Of a stretch of DNA of 64,000 bases, positions 16,949 through 26,403 are shown in pieces. The first letter of the stretch is position 1, and each line of letters starts with the position of its first letter. The notes beneath the pieces are model-generated. The model searched no databases, had not been told where the DNA came from, and was given only the letters and a program-made list of their open reading frames with translations. Where the stretch lies: assembly GCF_021228235.1 (NCBI RefSeq), contig NZ_JAJQRG010000004.1:310001-374000 (forward strand), written 5' to 3'. The position numbers and the translations under genes were made by a program. This stretch comes from Pseudophaeobacter flagellatus. GTDB taxonomy: Bacteria; Pseudomonadota; Alphaproteobacteria; Rhodobacterales; Rhodobacteraceae.

Positions 16949-18484
16949 ATGACAGATTTGACCGTGAAATTCTCCGATGATCAGGCCACTGCCTTTGACA
17001 GTGTTGCCGCCCTGTTGCGCCAGGCTGGGGTGGATCTGGAGGATGGTTTGCTTCAGCCTCCCATGGGGGAGGCAGGGGTTATGGCGGTGATTGGCAAAGC
17101 CGGGTCGGGTAAGACGCTTTTGCTGGCAGAATTGTATAAAACCCTGGAAGGTGCCGGGGTCGAGGTGGTCTCTGGCGATTACGAAAGCCGTAAAAAGACC
17201 GGTCGCCGCAGTCTGGCGATTCTGGCCCCCACCAACAAGGCGGCAAGCGTGTTGCGCCTGCGTGGGGTGCCGGCCACCACCATTCACCGCATCCTTTATA
17301 CACCGGTCTATGATCCCGAATATGAACGAGTTGCCGAATGGCTGGCGGGCAATGGCGAAAAGCCCGAAATCGAAGGGCTGAGCGAAGAGGCTCTGGCTCG
17401 TGCAGCGGCCTTTTATGCAACCAACAAATCCATTCCCGGTGCCCTGGCAGTGGCGGGGCTGCGCGGGTCTGATTTCATCACCGGCTGGAAGCGCCGCGAG
17501 GATCCGCTTGATATCGGTTTTGTCGATGAGGCCTCGATGCTGGATGATCGCCAGTTTGAAGATCTGAAAGAGATCTTTCCAAATCTGGTGCTCTTTGGGG
17601 ATCCGGCGCAGCTGGCACCGGTCAATCAATCTGGCTCTATGGTGTTTGAAACCCTGCCACCTGCCCGCCAGTTGGTGTTGCACCGGGTGCACCGCCAAGA
17701 GGCGGATAACCCGATCCTGGATCTGGCGCATGCCCTGGCGGATCCGGCGCTGAGCTTTGAAGATTTTGAGCGCATGATCGAAGAGACGGCAGCCCGTGAT
17801 GACCGGGTGGTCTGGGGCAGCCGGGTCGAGGTGGACCTGATGGCGCGCAGCCCGGTGCTGGTTTGGCGTAATGCCACTCGTATTCGCCTGATCAATGCCT
17901 TCCGCGCCGTGCATGGTGCGCCAGCCGATGCCTTGGCCGAGGGAGAACCCTTGATTTGTGATGGCCTTGAATTGCCCTTGAAACATCGCAAAAAGCGGCT
18001 TGACCTAGAGGCGCGCGGCCTGATCAAGGGGGCGCAGGTGGTCTATCTTGGACCGGGGCGCAAACCGGGATTTTCGCGCCTGCATGTGATGGGGGCCGAG
18101 GATCCGCAGGTTTCCGCCGCTTCGATCGTCAAGATCGAAATGCCGGACGCGGAAGAGCCCTTTATTCCCTATGCGGCCCGTATGGGCGCCACCTTCCTGC
18201 ATGGGGCAGCGGTGACCATCCATAAGGCCCAGGGCTCGCAGTGGGATACCACCCAGGTCTTTGCCCCGGATATCTATGCCGCCGCGCGCATGGGCCGGGT
18301 TGAGGCGGGGCAGCCGTTGTGGAAACGCCTAGCCTATGTGGCGATCACACGTGCCCAGGAACGCCTGATCTGGGTGGTGCGCAACCGTCTGTCCAAGCCG
18401 ACAGGCCCGCTGCGGGTCGATGATCTGAAGGCCGCCCCTGCTGCTGCCTTGACCTTGGAAATGCAAGAAGAGGCACCATTATGA
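16949..18484 (+). CDS. RecD-like ATP-dependent DNA helicase (superfamily 1)
   Basis: 511 residues. Walker A GKAGSGKT at 49-56, motif Ia LAPTNKAA, Walker B GFVDEAS near 189, motif III FGDPAQLAPV, motif IV region with VHRQ, and the C-terminal UvrD/RecD2-type VTIHKAQGSQWDTT...YVAITRAQERL. This is the compact RecD/exodeoxyribonuclease V alpha-like family found in alphaproteobacteria outside RecBCD; the DNA repair role is inferred. The last codon overlaps the next gene start (ATGA), so the SDR is translationally coupled. Confidence 0.85.
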   Translation: MTDLTVKFSDDQATAFDSVAALLRQAGVDLEDGLLQPPMGEAGVMAVIGKAGSGKTLLLAELYKTLEGAGVEVVSGDYESRKKTGRRSLAILAPTNKAASVLRLRGVPATTIHRILYTPVYDPEYERVAEWLAGNGEKPEIEGLSEEALARAAAFYATNKSIPGALAVAGLRGSDFITGWKRREDPLDIGFVDEASMLDDRQFEDLKEIFPNLVLFGDPAQLAPVNQSGSMVFETLPPARQLVLHRVHRQEADNPILDLAHALADPALSFEDFERMIEETAARDDRVVWGSRVEVDLMARSPVLVWRNATRIRLINAFRAVHGAPADALAEGEPLICDGLELPLKHRKKRLDLEARGLIKGAQVVYLGPGRKPGFSRLHVMGAEDPQVSAASIVKIEMPDAEEPFIPYAARMGATFLHGAAVTIHKAQGSQWDTTQVFAPDIYAAARMGRVEAGQPLWKRLAYVAITRAQERLIWVVRNRLSKPTGPLRVDDLKAAPAAALTLEMQEEAPL

Positions 18485-19233
18485 GCCAAGATTTATCGGC
18501 AAAGTCCATTCTGATCACTGGGGCGAGTTCTGGCATTGGGCGGGCGGTCGCAGAGCTATGCCTTAGCAAGGGCTGGCATGTGGGGCTGTTGGCGCGCCGT
18601 CAATCCGCGCTGGAAGACGTGGCCATGGGGCATCTCAATGCGACGGTGCTGCCGGCGGATGTGACCGATGCCACTGCGGTGGACCATGCGGTCAATCACT
18701 TTGTCATGCAGACCGGGCGTCTGGATGTCTTGTTCAACAATGCCGGGATCTTTACCCCGGCTGGCACCATTGATGAAATTGCGCTGGAGGATTGGTATGC
18801 CAGCGTCAATGTGAACCTAAACGGCATGTTCCTGGCGGCGCGTGCGGCCTTTCGACAGATGCGGCGGCAGTCGCCCCAGGGCGGGCGGATCATCAACAAT
18901 GGATCCATTGCCGCCCAGGTGCCTCGGCCAAATTCGGCACCCTATGCGGCGACCAAATCTGCCATTACCGGCCTCACCCGGAGCCTGTCCCTGGATGGGC
19001 GTGCCTTTGATATTGCCTGCGGCCAGATCGATATCGGCAATGCCCGCACCCCCATGGTTGAAGATCTGAGCGCCCGCCAGACGGTGACCGATCCGCAAGG
19101 CCCCCCAATGCAGAGCTTTGCGGTGGAGGACGCGGCCCGGTCGGTGCTGCATATGGCGGAACTGCCGCCAGAGGCGAATGTGCAGTTCATGACAGTGATG
19201 GCCACCAAAATGCCCTATATCGGTCGCGGCTGA
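18481..19233 (+). CDS. Short-chain dehydrogenase/reductase (classical SDR)
   Basis: 250 residues. Cofactor motif TGASSGIG at residues 13-20, NNAG near 84-87, catalytic Ser in NNGSIAA, and the YxxxK pair as YAATK (about 155-159). The ATG overlaps the helicase stop by four bases. Substrate unknown; the family oxidises or reduces hydroxyl/keto groups with NAD(P). An unusual ending (QFMTVMATKMPYIGRG) matches a conserved subgroup of alphaproteobacterial SDRs. Confidence 0.85.
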   Translation: MSQDLSAKSILITGASSGIGRAVAELCLSKGWHVGLLARRQSALEDVAMGHLNATVLPADVTDATAVDHAVNHFVMQTGRLDVLFNNAGIFTPAGTIDEIALEDWYASVNVNLNGMFLAARAAFRQMRRQSPQGGRIINNGSIAAQVPRPNSAPYAATKSAITGLTRSLSLDGRAFDIACGQIDIGNARTPMVEDLSARQTVTDPQGPPMQSFAVEDAARSVLHMAELPPEANVQFMTVMATKMPYIGRG

Positions 19234-19260
19234 GCAGGTGTCCTGGGCCCGCGGCTCTCC

Positions 19261-19453
19261 CGCCCGGCTTCAAAGCCCTGTCGGGCATTTCAGCCCGTTG
19301 GGCCGGGCGCCGCGCTTGCGCGCGGCGCAAAGACAGAGGCTGCTGAGAGGTCGTGACGCAGCAGTATGCCGCATCACGGCGGTCCTGAGGATCTGTGGAT
19401 TTTGCCGCCGCCTCAAGGGTGAACCGCGCCAAGGCGCAGCCGCCAGAGGCGGC
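19261..19453. repeat. Cluster of GC-rich inverted repeats in an intergenic gap
   Basis: The 262-bp gap between the SDR and TIGR02186 genes (convergent) holds several small palindromes: a perfect 9-bp stem GCGCCGCGC / GCGCGGCGC at 19307-19328 with loop TTGC, GCGCC/GGCGC at 19426-19437, and GCCGCC/GGCGGC at 19439-19453. No coding frame looks real. This may be a REP-like extragenic repeat or transcription-ending structures for the two converging genes. Confidence 0.5.
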
Positions 19454-19495
19454 CCTTGACCCGGCGGCAAACAAGTAGGGCCAAAGCGCCTGCGC

Positions 19496-20275
19496 CTAGC
19501 TGTTGCGCAGCAGCCGGAAGGCGGCAGAGGCACCCCAGCCGGCCAGAATGGCAATGGCCAGCGACATCAGCCCATAGAGGAAGGGCTGTTCGCGCGACAT
19601 GCCGTAAAGAAACCGCTCCAGTCCGACCTTGCGCACATCGATGTCGGTTTCAAAGCTGGAGATCACCTGTCCGGCGCGGGTCAGGAGAATGCGGGCACTA
19701 TAGTGTCCCTCGGTCACATCGGCGGGCATTTCAATGGCGGTGCGAAACAGGGTTTGTTGATCTACCGCCACAGTGTTTTCACGCAGGGAATACAGTCCCT
19801 CTTTTTCGCGGATGCGCACTACGGCCCTGGCAAAACTCTGGGCGTTGCGGATATTCATTGCGGCACCCACAGACCGGATGGCACGGGCAATAGAGACCCG
19901 ATAGCGCAGATCTTCGGTATCTGTGATCGTTTCACGGAAGGGGGCGCTGGTGGCGATAGCATAAAAGCTCGGTGCTGAATCAACCAGGACGCTGTCGGTA
20001 TTGACCCAGATCCCCATGCGTTTGGCCTTGCGGCGCACAGTGACTGGCGAGGTTGGCCCAGAGACCGCCACGATAACCTGCAGGGGCGGGCCTTCAGGTA
20101 TTTTGGTTTCGCGTTTGATGGCACCAAAGATCAGGATTTCAGAGCCGTCAAAATTGGCGGTGATGGCCACCCGGTCCTGGCTGAGGCCAAGAACCACCTC
20201 TTCCTGGGTGGCATATCCGGCTGTGGCCAGGGTGATCAGGGCAAGCAGCACAGGCAAGAGGGGGCGGGAAAACAT
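19496..20275 (-). CDS. TIGR02186 family membrane-anchored periplasmic protein
   Basis: 259 residues from ATG 20275; a TTG two codons upstream is also possible. A signal peptide (to about residue 19) is followed by an extracytoplasmic domain: EEVVLGLSQDRVAITANFDGSE, IFGAIKRE, and a later Ig-like beta region. One C-terminal transmembrane helix (around 228-250) ends in basic residues. The family is alphaproteobacterial and repeatedly adjoins TauE/SafE genes, as here, where the start lies 3 bp after the TauE stop codon. An accessory role in export is inferred from linkage only. Confidence 0.82.
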   Translation of the reverse strand: MFSRPLLPVLLALITLATAGYATQEEVVLGLSQDRVAITANFDGSEILIFGAIKRETKIPEGPPLQVIVAVSGPTSPVTVRRKAKRMGIWVNTDSVLVDSAPSFYAIATSAPFRETITDTEDLRYRVSIARAIRSVGAAMNIRNAQSFARAVVRIREKEGLYSLRENTVAVDQQTLFRTAIEMPADVTEGHYSARILLTRAGQVISSFETDIDVRKVGLERFLYGMSREQPFLYGLMSLAIAILAGWGASAAFRLLRNS

Positions 20276-20277
20276 GG

Positions 20278-21198
20278 TCAATGCTCCCCTGCTGCGCCAA
20301 GCGTGTAGAGTTCATCCGGCATGAGCAAGAGGTCGAGCCCCAGTTTGAGGCAGACGAAGATGACCATCAGTGCCAAGAGAATGCGCAGCTGTTCGGCCTT
20401 GAGGTAGACGCCAATGCGGGTACCGATCTGTGCCCCGACAACGCCGCCGATCAGCAGCAGAACCGCCAGCACGATATCGACGGTCTGATTGGTCGTGGCG
20501 TGCAGCATGGTGGTAAAGGCCGTGACAAGAATGATCTGAAACAACGAGGTGCCGACAACCACCTTTGTTGGCATCCCCAGGATGTAGATCATGGCGGGCA
20601 CCATGATGAAGCCGCCGCCCACCCCCATGATGGCGGTAAGGATGCCAACCAGAAGGCCAACCAGAATTGGTGGAATAACTGAAATATAGAGGCCGGAGGT
20701 GCGAAACCGCATCTTGAAGGGAAGGGCATGTACCCAGCCCCGTTGTCGGCGCAGGGTCTTGGCACCGCCGGCGCGTCTGGATTTGAAAAGAGCATTGAGG
20801 CTCTCAATGAACATCAGGCTGCCAACAATCCCAAGGAAGACGACATAAAAGAGCGTGACCAAAAGGTCGACCTGGCCGAGGCTCTTGAGATAGTTGAACA
20901 CCAATACCCCGACAGCAGCACCAACGAGGCCGCCTGCCTGCAGTACCATGCCCATCTTGACATCAACCGTGCGCCTTCGGAAATGCGCCAGCACACCGGA
21001 AAAGGAGGACGCAACGATCTGGTTGGCACCAGTGGCGACGGCAACTGCGGGCGGGATGCCGATGAAAAACAACAAGGGGGTCAACAAAAAGCCGCCGCCC
21101 ACTCCAAACATGCCAGAAAGAATGCCTACGATGCCGCCAGCGCTGAGCAGGAGGAAGGCGTTGCCCGATACTTCGGCGATGGGGAGATAGACTTGCAT
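20278..21198 (-). CDS. TauE/SafE family sulfite (anion) exporter-like permease
   Basis: 306 residues from ATG 21198; the upstream extension to 21306 lacks membrane character. About eight hydrophobic segments in two halves, each with the family's glycine-rich repeat (FGVGGGFLLTPLL and MGVGGGFIMVPAM). Members export sulfite, sulfoacetate or related organosulfur anions; the substrate here is unknown. It is followed closely by the TIGR02186 gene in the same operon. Confidence 0.88.
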   Translation of the reverse strand: MQVYLPIAEVSGNAFLLLSAGGIVGILSGMFGVGGGFLLTPLLFFIGIPPAVAVATGANQIVASSFSGVLAHFRRRTVDVKMGMVLQAGGLVGAAVGVLVFNYLKSLGQVDLLVTLFYVVFLGIVGSLMFIESLNALFKSRRAGGAKTLRRQRGWVHALPFKMRFRTSGLYISVIPPILVGLLVGILTAIMGVGGGFIMVPAMIYILGMPTKVVVGTSLFQIILVTAFTTMLHATTNQTVDIVLAVLLLIGGVVGAQIGTRIGVYLKAEQLRILLALMVIFVCLKLGLDLLLMPDELYTLGAAGEH

Positions 21199-21335
21199 AC
21201 ATAGGTTAGAGCGCAGGGCCACAAAAAAATCAACTGAGGATGCCGCTTTGCAGCAGGCAGGACTGATTTTAAAAAGGAAACTGGACCTATCCCCGGCTCT
21301 GCGCATGGCGGGGCAGATCGGTTGGAAAATTTAGC

Positions 21336-21369
21336 AAAAGGCCCGCAGCCAAGGGTGGTGCGGGCCTTT
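21336..21369 (-). terminator. Terminator of the nucleoside ABC transporter operon
   Basis: Perfect 11-bp stem AAAGGCCCGCA / TGCGGGCCTTT with an 11-nt loop, 24 bp after the stop of the last permease gene. On the minus strand it runs into TTTTGC. Confidence 0.88.
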
Positions 21370-21392
21370 CGAACTGGATCAGTCAGGGGCGC

Positions 21393-22358
21393 TTAGCGCT
21401 CTTTTACATAGGGCTCGCCGCCAGAGCGCGGTGGGATCGCCTTGCCGACAAACCCGGCCAGAATCACCACGGTCAGAATATAGGGTAGGGCGTCCATGAC
21501 CTGCACCGGGATGGTCACAGAACCCAGTTCGATATTCTGAAACCGTAGGGCCACGGCCTGCAGAAGACCAAAAAGCAGACAGGCCCCCATCGCCTGCCAG
21601 GGACGCCATTTGGCAAAGATCAGTGCCGCCAAGGCGATAAAACCGCGCCCGGCTGTCATATCTTTGACAAAGCCCGCCTGCAGCGCGGTGGCCAGATAGG
21701 CGCCGGCAATACCGCAAAGCAGGCCACAGATGGCAACGGCGGCAAAGCGCAGCCCGATGACTGAAACGCCAGCGGTATCCACCGCAGCCGGGTTTTCCCC
21801 CACCGCACGCAGGCGCAGGCCAAAGCGGGTCCGGTACAGGATCCACCAGGTTGCGGGCACTGCCAGAAATGCCAGATAGACTAGGATGGAATGCCCCGAG
21901 AGCAGTTCGGAATAGATCGGGCCAAACATCGGCACATCGCGAACACTGTCGGCAAAGGGAAAGGTGAGGGGGCCAAAGCGGCCCTCGGTTAGCAGCGAAG
22001 GCGTGCGCCCGCCCTGTTTGAACCAGTCCTGCGCGATCAACACGGTCAAACCTGCGGCAAGAAAGTTGATGGCCACACCGGAAATCAGCTGATTGCCACG
22101 AAAGGTGATTGAGGCCAGGCCATGCAGCCCCGACAGAAGCATTGATGCGGCGATCCCTGCCAGCAGGCCCAGCCAGACATTGCCAGTGACCGAGGCAACC
22201 GCCGCAGAGAAAAATGCCGCCATCAGCATCTTGCCTTCCAGGCCGATGTCAAAAATACCGGCCCGTTCCGAATAGAGCCCGGCAAGACAGGCCAGCAACA
22301 GTGGCGTGGCCAGGCGGACGGTGCTGTCCAGCACTTGAATCAGAGTGATGAAATCCAT
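21393..22358 (-). CDS. BMP-type (nucleoside) ABC transporter, permease 2
   Basis: 321 residues with about nine hydrophobic spans. Contains GIFDIGLEGKMLMAAFFSA and the permease signature region GENPAAVDTAGVSVIGLRFAA. This is the branched-chain/BMP-type permease fold used for purine nucleosides (NupC/PnrE-like). Its start codon overlaps the stop of the upstream permease (TGATG). Last gene of the operon before the terminator at 21336-21369. Confidence 0.9.
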   Translation of the reverse strand: MDFITLIQVLDSTVRLATPLLLACLAGLYSERAGIFDIGLEGKMLMAAFFSAAVASVTGNVWLGLLAGIAASMLLSGLHGLASITFRGNQLISGVAINFLAAGLTVLIAQDWFKQGGRTPSLLTEGRFGPLTFPFADSVRDVPMFGPIYSELLSGHSILVYLAFLAVPATWWILYRTRFGLRLRAVGENPAAVDTAGVSVIGLRFAAVAICGLLCGIAGAYLATALQAGFVKDMTAGRGFIALAALIFAKWRPWQAMGACLLFGLLQAVALRFQNIELGSVTIPVQVMDALPYILTVVILAGFVGKAIPPRSGGEPYVKER

Positions 22359-23452
22359 CAGTTGCTCTCCTTGCGCAGGGCCAGGAAGATCCGTTCAAGC
22401 GGGATGCGCACCATATTGTCCAATGCTCCGGTGAACAGGATGACAAGCGCCTGGATCACCACGATCAGTTCGCGCGGGATATTGGTCCAGAGTGCCAGTT
22501 CTGCGCCGCCCTGATAGAGAAAGCCAAACAGGATCGCGGCCAGAAAGACGCCAAAGGGGTGGTTGCGCCCCATTAAGGCCACGGCAATGCCGATGAAACC
22601 GGCACCTTCCGTCGCGTTGAGCACCAGACGCTCGGCCTCGCCCATGACGTTGTTGATTGCCATCATTCCGGCCAATGCGCCCGAGATCATCATGGTGATG
22701 ATGGTGATTTTCACTGGCGAAATACCGGCGTAGCGTGCGCCTGCCTCGGATTTGCCAAAGGCGCGGATTTCAAATCCCAGCGGCGTGCGCCAGATCAGCA
22801 GCCAGACCGCCAGACAGGCGGCAATGGCCACCAGCAGGCTGACATTGGCAGGGGCCGATTTGGAAAAGGCAATGCCAAGCGGCGTCAGCAATTCATGCAG
22901 CGTGGGCAGATGTATCGTATCGCTGAACCGGGCCGAGGCCGGATCCATCGAACTGGGGGGTTTCAGCACGTTGACCAGCACATAGTTCAGTACCGCAGCG
23001 GCGATGAAATTGAACATGATGGTGGTGATGACGATATGACTGCCGCGTTTGGCCTGCAGATAGGCCGGGATGGCCGCCCAAGCGGCACCAAACAGGCCTG
23101 CACCAAGGGTGGCAAACAGTAGCGCCAGCGTCCAGTGCGGCCAGGGAATGAATAGGCAGATCAGCGCAACGCCCAACCCACCAAGCATGGCCTGACCTTC
23201 GCCGCCGATATTGAACAATCCGGCATGGGCTGCAACCGCAACCGCCAAGCCGGTGAACATGAAGTTGGTGGCGTAATACAGCGTGTAGCCCCAGCCGTAG
23301 CTGGAGCCAAGCGCCCCATCAACCATGAGCTTGACCGCCGCCGTAGGGTCTTCGCCAATCGCAAGGATCACCAGCGCCGAAAGGCCGGCAGCCAGCAGAA
23401 GGCTGATCAAGGGAATAAGCACCACATCGGCCCATTTAGGCATTTTTTCCAT
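22358..23452 (-). CDS. BMP-type (nucleoside) ABC transporter, permease 1
   Basis: 364 residues, multi-span membrane protein with FNIGGEGQAMLGGLG and the cytoplasmic loop GKSEAGARYAGISPVKI that contacts the ATPase. It pairs with the next permease to form a heterodimeric channel. It begins immediately after the ATPase stop (TAAATGG arrangement), indicating a single transcript. Confidence 0.9.
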   Translation of the reverse strand: MEKMPKWADVVLIPLISLLLAAGLSALVILAIGEDPTAAVKLMVDGALGSSYGWGYTLYYATNFMFTGLAVAVAAHAGLFNIGGEGQAMLGGLGVALICLFIPWPHWTLALLFATLGAGLFGAAWAAIPAYLQAKRGSHIVITTIMFNFIAAAVLNYVLVNVLKPPSSMDPASARFSDTIHLPTLHELLTPLGIAFSKSAPANVSLLVAIAACLAVWLLIWRTPLGFEIRAFGKSEAGARYAGISPVKITIITMMISGALAGMMAINNVMGEAERLVLNATEGAGFIGIAVALMGRNHPFGVFLAAILFGFLYQGGAELALWTNIPRELIVVIQALVILFTGALDNMVRIPLERIFLALRKESN

Positions 23453-24982
23453 TTACGCGACCTCCCCCGCGACGCCGGCCATCATCAGGCCAAGCTCTTT
23501 CTCATCGGTTTCGTCGACGGCACGTTCGCCCATGATTCTGCCGTCAAACATCACCGCAACGCGGTCGGCCAGCGACAGGATCTCTTCCAGCTCGACCGAG
23601 ACCAGCAGGATCGCCTTGCCCTGATCGCGCAGCGCGACGATTTGTTTGTGAATGAATTCAATGGCGCCAATGTCGACGCCACGGGTGGGCTGACCAATCA
23701 GCAGCAACTCTGGGTTGCGTTCAATCTCGCGGGCGACCACGATTTTCTGCTGGTTGCCGCCAGAAAAGCTCTTGGCTTCAAGCCAGGGATCCGGGGGACG
23801 GACGTCAAACTTGGCCATCTTCGCTTCGGTATCGGCGCGCAGGACGGCATTGTCCATCAATAGCCCTTTTTGGTATTCCGGCGCGTGATGATAGCCAAAG
23901 GCGACGTTTTCCCAGGCGTGAAAGCCCATGATCAGCCCCTCGCTTTGCCGGTCTTCGGGCACATGTGCCACATGGGCGGCACGGCGGGCACGGGCATCTG
24001 ATCCGGCCCCCTGCAGCGGCAGATCCACCCCATTAAGCCGGATCACACCTTCGCCGCTGCGCATACCGCCGAGCACCTCTAGCAGTTCCGACTGGCCATT
24101 GCCCGCGACCCCTGCGATGCCCATGATCTCTCCGGCGCGCAGGGTCAGGTCGATACCCTTGAGCCGCTCGACGCCAGCCTCGTCCACCACTCGTAGCTGT
24201 TCGATTTCCACGATCGGTTTACCGGGTTTGGCAGGTACTTTATCAACCCGGAGCAACACCTTGCGGCCTACCATCAGCTCGGCCAGATGTTCTGGGCTGG
24301 TCTCAGACGTTTTGACCGTCGCGGTCATCTGACCACGCCGCATGACGGAAACGGTGTCGGTGGCATCCATGATTTCGCGCAGCTTGTGGGTGATCAGGAT
24401 GATGGTTTTACCCTCGGCCCGCAGCCGGTCCAGAATGCGAAACAGCTGGTCGGCCTCGGGTGGGGTCAGCACCCCGGTTGGTTCGTCCAGGATCAGGATG
24501 TCGGCCTGACGATACAGCGCCTTGAGGATCTCTACCCGCTGCTGCATGCCCACGCCGATTTCATCAATGCGCTTGTCTGGATCGACATGCAGTTCATATT
24601 CGGCGGCAAGCTCTTTGAGGATCTTGCGGGCCTTGGACAGCGACGGCATCAACAAGCCGCCGTCTTCGGCTCCGAGCACAATATTTTCCAGCACGGTGAA
24701 GTTTTCCACCAGCTTGAAATGCTGAAAGACCATGCCGATGCCCGCTGCGATGGCGGCCTGGCTGTCGGGGATTTCAGTGCGGTTGCCGTTTATCCAGATC
24801 TCACCCTTATCGGCTTTGTAAAAGCCGTAGAGGATGCTCATCAGGGTGGATTTTCCAGCGCCATTTTCCCCGATGATACCGTGGATGGTACCGGGGGCGA
24901 CGCGGATCGAGATATCTTTGTTTGCTTGAACCGGGCCAAAGGATTTTGAAATCCCTTTGAGTTCAATGGCGGGGGCAGTCAA
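23453..24982 (-). CDS. BMP-type (nucleoside) ABC transporter, dual ATP-binding protein
   Basis: 509 residues with two ABC cassettes. The first has Walker A GENGAGKST near residue 37, signature region VGMQQRVEILKAL and Walker B ILDEP. The second is degenerate at Walker A (GVAGNGQSE) but keeps SGGNQQK and the D-loop region (LIGQPTRG), as usual in this sugar/nucleoside importer class. No ATG fits the N-terminus; the start is TTG 24982 behind GGGAGAG. It powers uptake with the two permeases downstream. Confidence 0.9.
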   Translation of the reverse strand: MTAPAIELKGISKSFGPVQANKDISIRVAPGTIHGIIGENGAGKSTLMSILYGFYKADKGEIWINGNRTEIPDSQAAIAAGIGMVFQHFKLVENFTVLENIVLGAEDGGLLMPSLSKARKILKELAAEYELHVDPDKRIDEIGVGMQQRVEILKALYRQADILILDEPTGVLTPPEADQLFRILDRLRAEGKTIILITHKLREIMDATDTVSVMRRGQMTATVKTSETSPEHLAELMVGRKVLLRVDKVPAKPGKPIVEIEQLRVVDEAGVERLKGIDLTLRAGEIMGIAGVAGNGQSELLEVLGGMRSGEGVIRLNGVDLPLQGAGSDARARRAAHVAHVPEDRQSEGLIMGFHAWENVAFGYHHAPEYQKGLLMDNAVLRADTEAKMAKFDVRPPDPWLEAKSFSGGNQQKIVVAREIERNPELLLIGQPTRGVDIGAIEFIHKQIVALRDQGKAILLVSVELEEILSLADRVAVMFDGRIMGERAVDETDEKELGLMMAGVAGEVA

Positions 24983-25234
24983 TCGGGCTCTCCCATGCGT
25001 GAAATCCGATCATGGGGCACCGTTTGGATGCAGGATGCCGCACCGTATTGGTGGGATCCATGGCCAAAGACACAGCCAGATGCCCCGGCTTGGATATCGG
25101 CGCGTTTCGATCAGAGGATTTGATGTTGAACCCAATTGCCGTCTGCCACTGGCGGGCAGGCGCATCAGGCGATGGGGGGACCCAGGCCGAGAACAAGGTA
25201 TGATGACACATTGTCATGGCCTGGGGGTCTTTGC

Positions 25235-26233
25235 TTAGAACTTCAGCGCGGGGCAGCTGTTGTCGGTATAGTAAGAGACAACCTCGATCTCGCCGTCGAT
25301 AATCTTCTGGCGCGCGGCGTCAACGGCGGCCTTCATTTCATCGGTGACTAGGTCTGCGTTATTTTCATCCAGCGCATAGCCGACGCCATCTTCGGCCAGG
25401 CCCATCGAGAAGACACCGGGCTCGACGGCTTCGCCTGCGATCATCGCATCATAGACGGCGATGTCGACGCGTTTCAGCATCGAAGTCAGGACCTTGCCTG
25501 GGTGCAGGTGGTTCTGGTTGCTGTCAACGCCGATCGACAGGATGTTTTCGTCCGCAGCAGTTTGCAGGACGCCAACGCCGGTCCCACCAGCGGCCGCATA
25601 GATTACATCTGCGCCCTGGCTGATCTGCGCCTTGGTCAGTTCAGAGCCTTTGACCGGGTCATTCCAGGCAGCAGGTGTGGTGCCGGTCATGTTGGCGATC
25701 ACCGTTGCATCGGGGTTCACCGCTTTGACGCCCTGGGCGTAGCCACAGCCAAAGTGGCGGATCAGTGGCACATCCATGCCGCCAACAAAGCCAACCGTGT
25801 CGGTCTTGGAGGCCATCGCGGCCATCATGCCAACCAGATATGAGCCTTCGTGTTCGGCAAAGCCAACCTGACGAATATTGGGCACATCCAGCCAGGTCAC
25901 GTCGATCACGACGAACTTGGTGTCAGGATAGTCCGGCGCAACCGAGCTGAGCGGATCGGCCATGGCAAAGCCCATGGTAACGATGGGATTGGCACCAGCC
26001 TCGGCAAAGCGGCGCAGTGCTTGTTCCCGCTGTGCTTCGGACTGCAGTTCAATTTCGCGGAACGATCCGCCGGTTTCCTCGGCCCACCGCTGAGCACCGC
26101 CAAAGGCCGCTTCGTTAAAGCTCTTGTCGAACTTGCCGCCCAGATCAAAGATCAGCGCAGGTTCCGCCAGGGCAGCGCCCGCAGTCAGAGCCAGCGTCGC
26201 AGCCGCGCCCATCAGGGATTTCATCAGCGTCAT
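25235..26233 (-). CDS. BMP/PnrA-family substrate-binding lipoprotein-like protein (nucleoside uptake)
   Basis: 332 residues with a Sec signal peptide (cleavage after ALA near residue 23; no lipobox Cys, so a soluble periplasmic form). PnrA/BmpA motifs: FDLGGKFDKSFNEAAF at the mature N-terminus, then IDVTW and VGFVGGMD. Family members bind purine nucleosides. It is first in the minus-strand transporter operon, separated from the ATPase by 252 bp that contains no gene. With deoD elsewhere in the window this suggests nucleoside scavenging. Confidence 0.9.
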   Translation of the reverse strand: MTLMKSLMGAAATLALTAGAALAEPALIFDLGGKFDKSFNEAAFGGAQRWAEETGGSFREIELQSEAQREQALRRFAEAGANPIVTMGFAMADPLSSVAPDYPDTKFVVIDVTWLDVPNIRQVGFAEHEGSYLVGMMAAMASKTDTVGFVGGMDVPLIRHFGCGYAQGVKAVNPDATVIANMTGTTPAAWNDPVKGSELTKAQISQGADVIYAAAGGTGVGVLQTAADENILSIGVDSNQNHLHPGKVLTSMLKRVDIAVYDAMIAGEAVEPGVFSMGLAEDGVGYALDENNADLVTDEMKAAVDAARQKIIDGEIEVVSYYTDNSCPALKF

Positions 26234-26403
26234 AAAGGTACTCCCGGTTTGTTATTCCGCACGGTGGCCCGTTGCGATCCGCCAGAGCAGACCTGATTGG
26301 CCCCACAGGGTGTGTTATAAAAAAGGTGTGGCAATTTAGCCCTTTGCGCAGGTAGGGGGTCAACCGCTTTTTGACCAATCGGTGCGAAATCCGCGCCGCT
26401 TGC

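Noticed and set aside
16934-17986. 350-codon minus-strand frame opposite the helicase
   Set aside because: Shadow; no domain or ribosome-binding site.
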